A DNA stretch of 6,583 bases, taken from positions 1 through 6,583 of the forward strand of contig JAFGQJ010000207.1 of NCBI GenBank assembly GCA_016935715.1. Direction: 5' to 3'. A program made the translations under genes and the position numbers. The DNA is from Spirochaetales bacterium. GTDB lineage: Bacteria; Spirochaetota; Spirochaetia; SZUA-6; DRHE01. Shown piece after piece: positions 6,014 to 6,583 of the stretch; position 1 is the stretch's first letter; every line of letters starts with the position of its first letter. The notes below the pieces were generated by a model. The model worked only from the letters and a program-made list of their open reading frames with translations. It was not told where the DNA came from and ran no database searches.

Positions 6014-6583
6014 CTACTGATGGATGAGACCGAAGTCCAGTCCCAGTTCCGTCAATTCCTTCTTGCCCTTGTCCCACAGCTTCAGGTACTCGTCTCTGGG
6101 TCTGACCAGCACCGGGTCGTAGCACTCGGTGAAGCTCTTGCCGATGGGAGCCTGGGCGAAGTCCTTCTCGTACTTTTCCAGCAGCGTTTTGGCGATGCGG
6201 TTGACCTCTTTGCGGTCCAGTCCGGCCCTGGCCGCCACGTGGCCGACCTCCGCATGGATACGGGGTTCCATGGCGCTGCAGTGCAGCGGCTGCCGGTTCT
6301 TGGCCACGGCGCAGGGATTCAGATGCCACCCGGATACGGTAGAGGTGAGGGAATGGGCGGCCAGCTCCCTGACGATCATCTCGGTGCACGGCCCGGCGGC
6401 CATGAAGGCATTGGCGAAGATGACGAGGTGGGTGTTGCGCGCCAGGGCCTGGCCGGTAACGGAAACGAGCCAGAGCATCTCCCGGCTGGTGTTGCAGACG
6501 TGGTGGATGTGGACCGGAAATGCATTGTGCCGCTGGGCCCTGAAGGCGAGCACCCCGAGGGCGTGGTGGGCGACCAGCAGAGC
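6014..6583 (-). CDS. Monomethylamine methyltransferase (MtmB) family protein, C-terminal 189 residues
   Basis: The frame is open to the window edge, so only the C-terminal part is present. A GTG at 6551-6553 is internal (Val), preceded by ten more in-frame codons. MtmB moves a methyl group from monomethylamine to a cognate corrinoid protein. The fragment resembles, from memory, the last ~190 residues of the 458-residue Methanosarcina MtmB: NTSREMLWLVS near 31-41, AGPCTEM at 63-69, MEPRIHAEVGHVAA around 105-118, YEKDFAQAPIGKSFTECYD at 138-156, and a DEYLKLWDKGKKELTELGL end. It lacks the dimethylamine (MtbB) pattern. In classical MtmB an in-frame UAG encodes pyrrolysine near residue 202, which lies upstream of this window. 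Whether this homolog has it, and whether it uses methylamine or another N-methyl compound, is unknown. The gene ends in TAG and is followed after 13 nt by the tautomerase gene and then a methylcorrinoid:folate methyltransferase gene, consistent with methyl flow to tetrahydrofolate. Confidence 0.85.
   Translation of the reverse strand, partial: ALLVAHHALGVLAFRAQRHNAFPVHIHHVCNTSREMLWLVSVTGQALARNTHLVIFANAFMAAGPCTEMIVRELAAHSLTSTVSGWHLNPCAVAKNRQPLHCSAMEPRIHAEVGHVAARAGLDRKEVNRIAKTLLEKYEKDFAQAPIGKSFTECYDPVLVRPRDEYLKLWDKGKKELTELGLDFGLIHQ

Noticed and set aside
5940..6389. Minus-strand open frame of 149 codons overlapping the MtmB-like and tautomerase genes
   Set aside because: It is a shifted frame of two supported genes, with Arg/Gly-rich composition and no family resemblance.
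6551..6553. GTG as the start of a short 179-residue protein
   Set aside because: The frame stays open upstream to the window edge, and similarity to the C-terminal part of MtmB continues through it. The codon is internal.

Overview
The window is one strand of a GC-rich (about 60% by eye) bacterial chromosome segment. It carries seven genes, all on the minus strand, and no RNA genes, insertion sequences or CRISPR. The gene content points to an anaerobe with corrinoid/tetrahydrofolate one-carbon metabolism, such as an acetogen or sulfate reducer of the Firmicutes or Desulfobacterota. The sequence alone does not fix the lineage. Promoters are classical sigma-70 type, so it is bacterial rather than archaeal.

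Read in transcription order (high to low coordinates), there are three blocks. (1) 6583-4914 holds the C-terminal 189 residues of a monomethylamine-methyltransferase (MtmB) family protein cut by the window edge, a 4-oxalocrotonate tautomerase family protein, and a pterin-binding methyltransferase of the methylcorrinoid:tetrahydrofolate type. They are separated by 13 and 34 nt and look like one operon. (2) 4893-2116 holds a strong sigma-70 promoter with an overlapping palindrome, then a D-isomer-specific 2-hydroxyacid dehydrogenase, a sodium:solute symporter and a strong intrinsic terminator. (3) 2048-1 holds a second strong sigma-70 promoter with an IclR-style palindrome just downstream of the -10, then an IclR-family regulator and a HisC-like aminotransferase separated by one base, with a possible terminator hairpin at the window edge.

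Block 1 encodes the demethylating end of a corrinoid methyl-transfer pathway. The MtmB-like protein would move a methyl group from a methylated amine to a corrinoid protein (not in the window), and the pterin enzyme would move it on to tetrahydrofolate. Blocks 2 and 3 encode solute uptake plus transamination and 2-oxo-acid reduction. A working hypothesis, not proven here, is that the locus imports an N-methylated amino compound, demethylates it, and processes the remaining carbon skeleton by transaminase, tautomerase and dehydrogenase under IclR control.

The most interesting points are the MtmB-family gene and its possible pyrrolysine dependence (the critical residue lies outside the window), the use of TAG as the stop codon in four of seven genes, the tautomerase inserted between two methyltransferase genes, and the two promoter/palindrome pairs.
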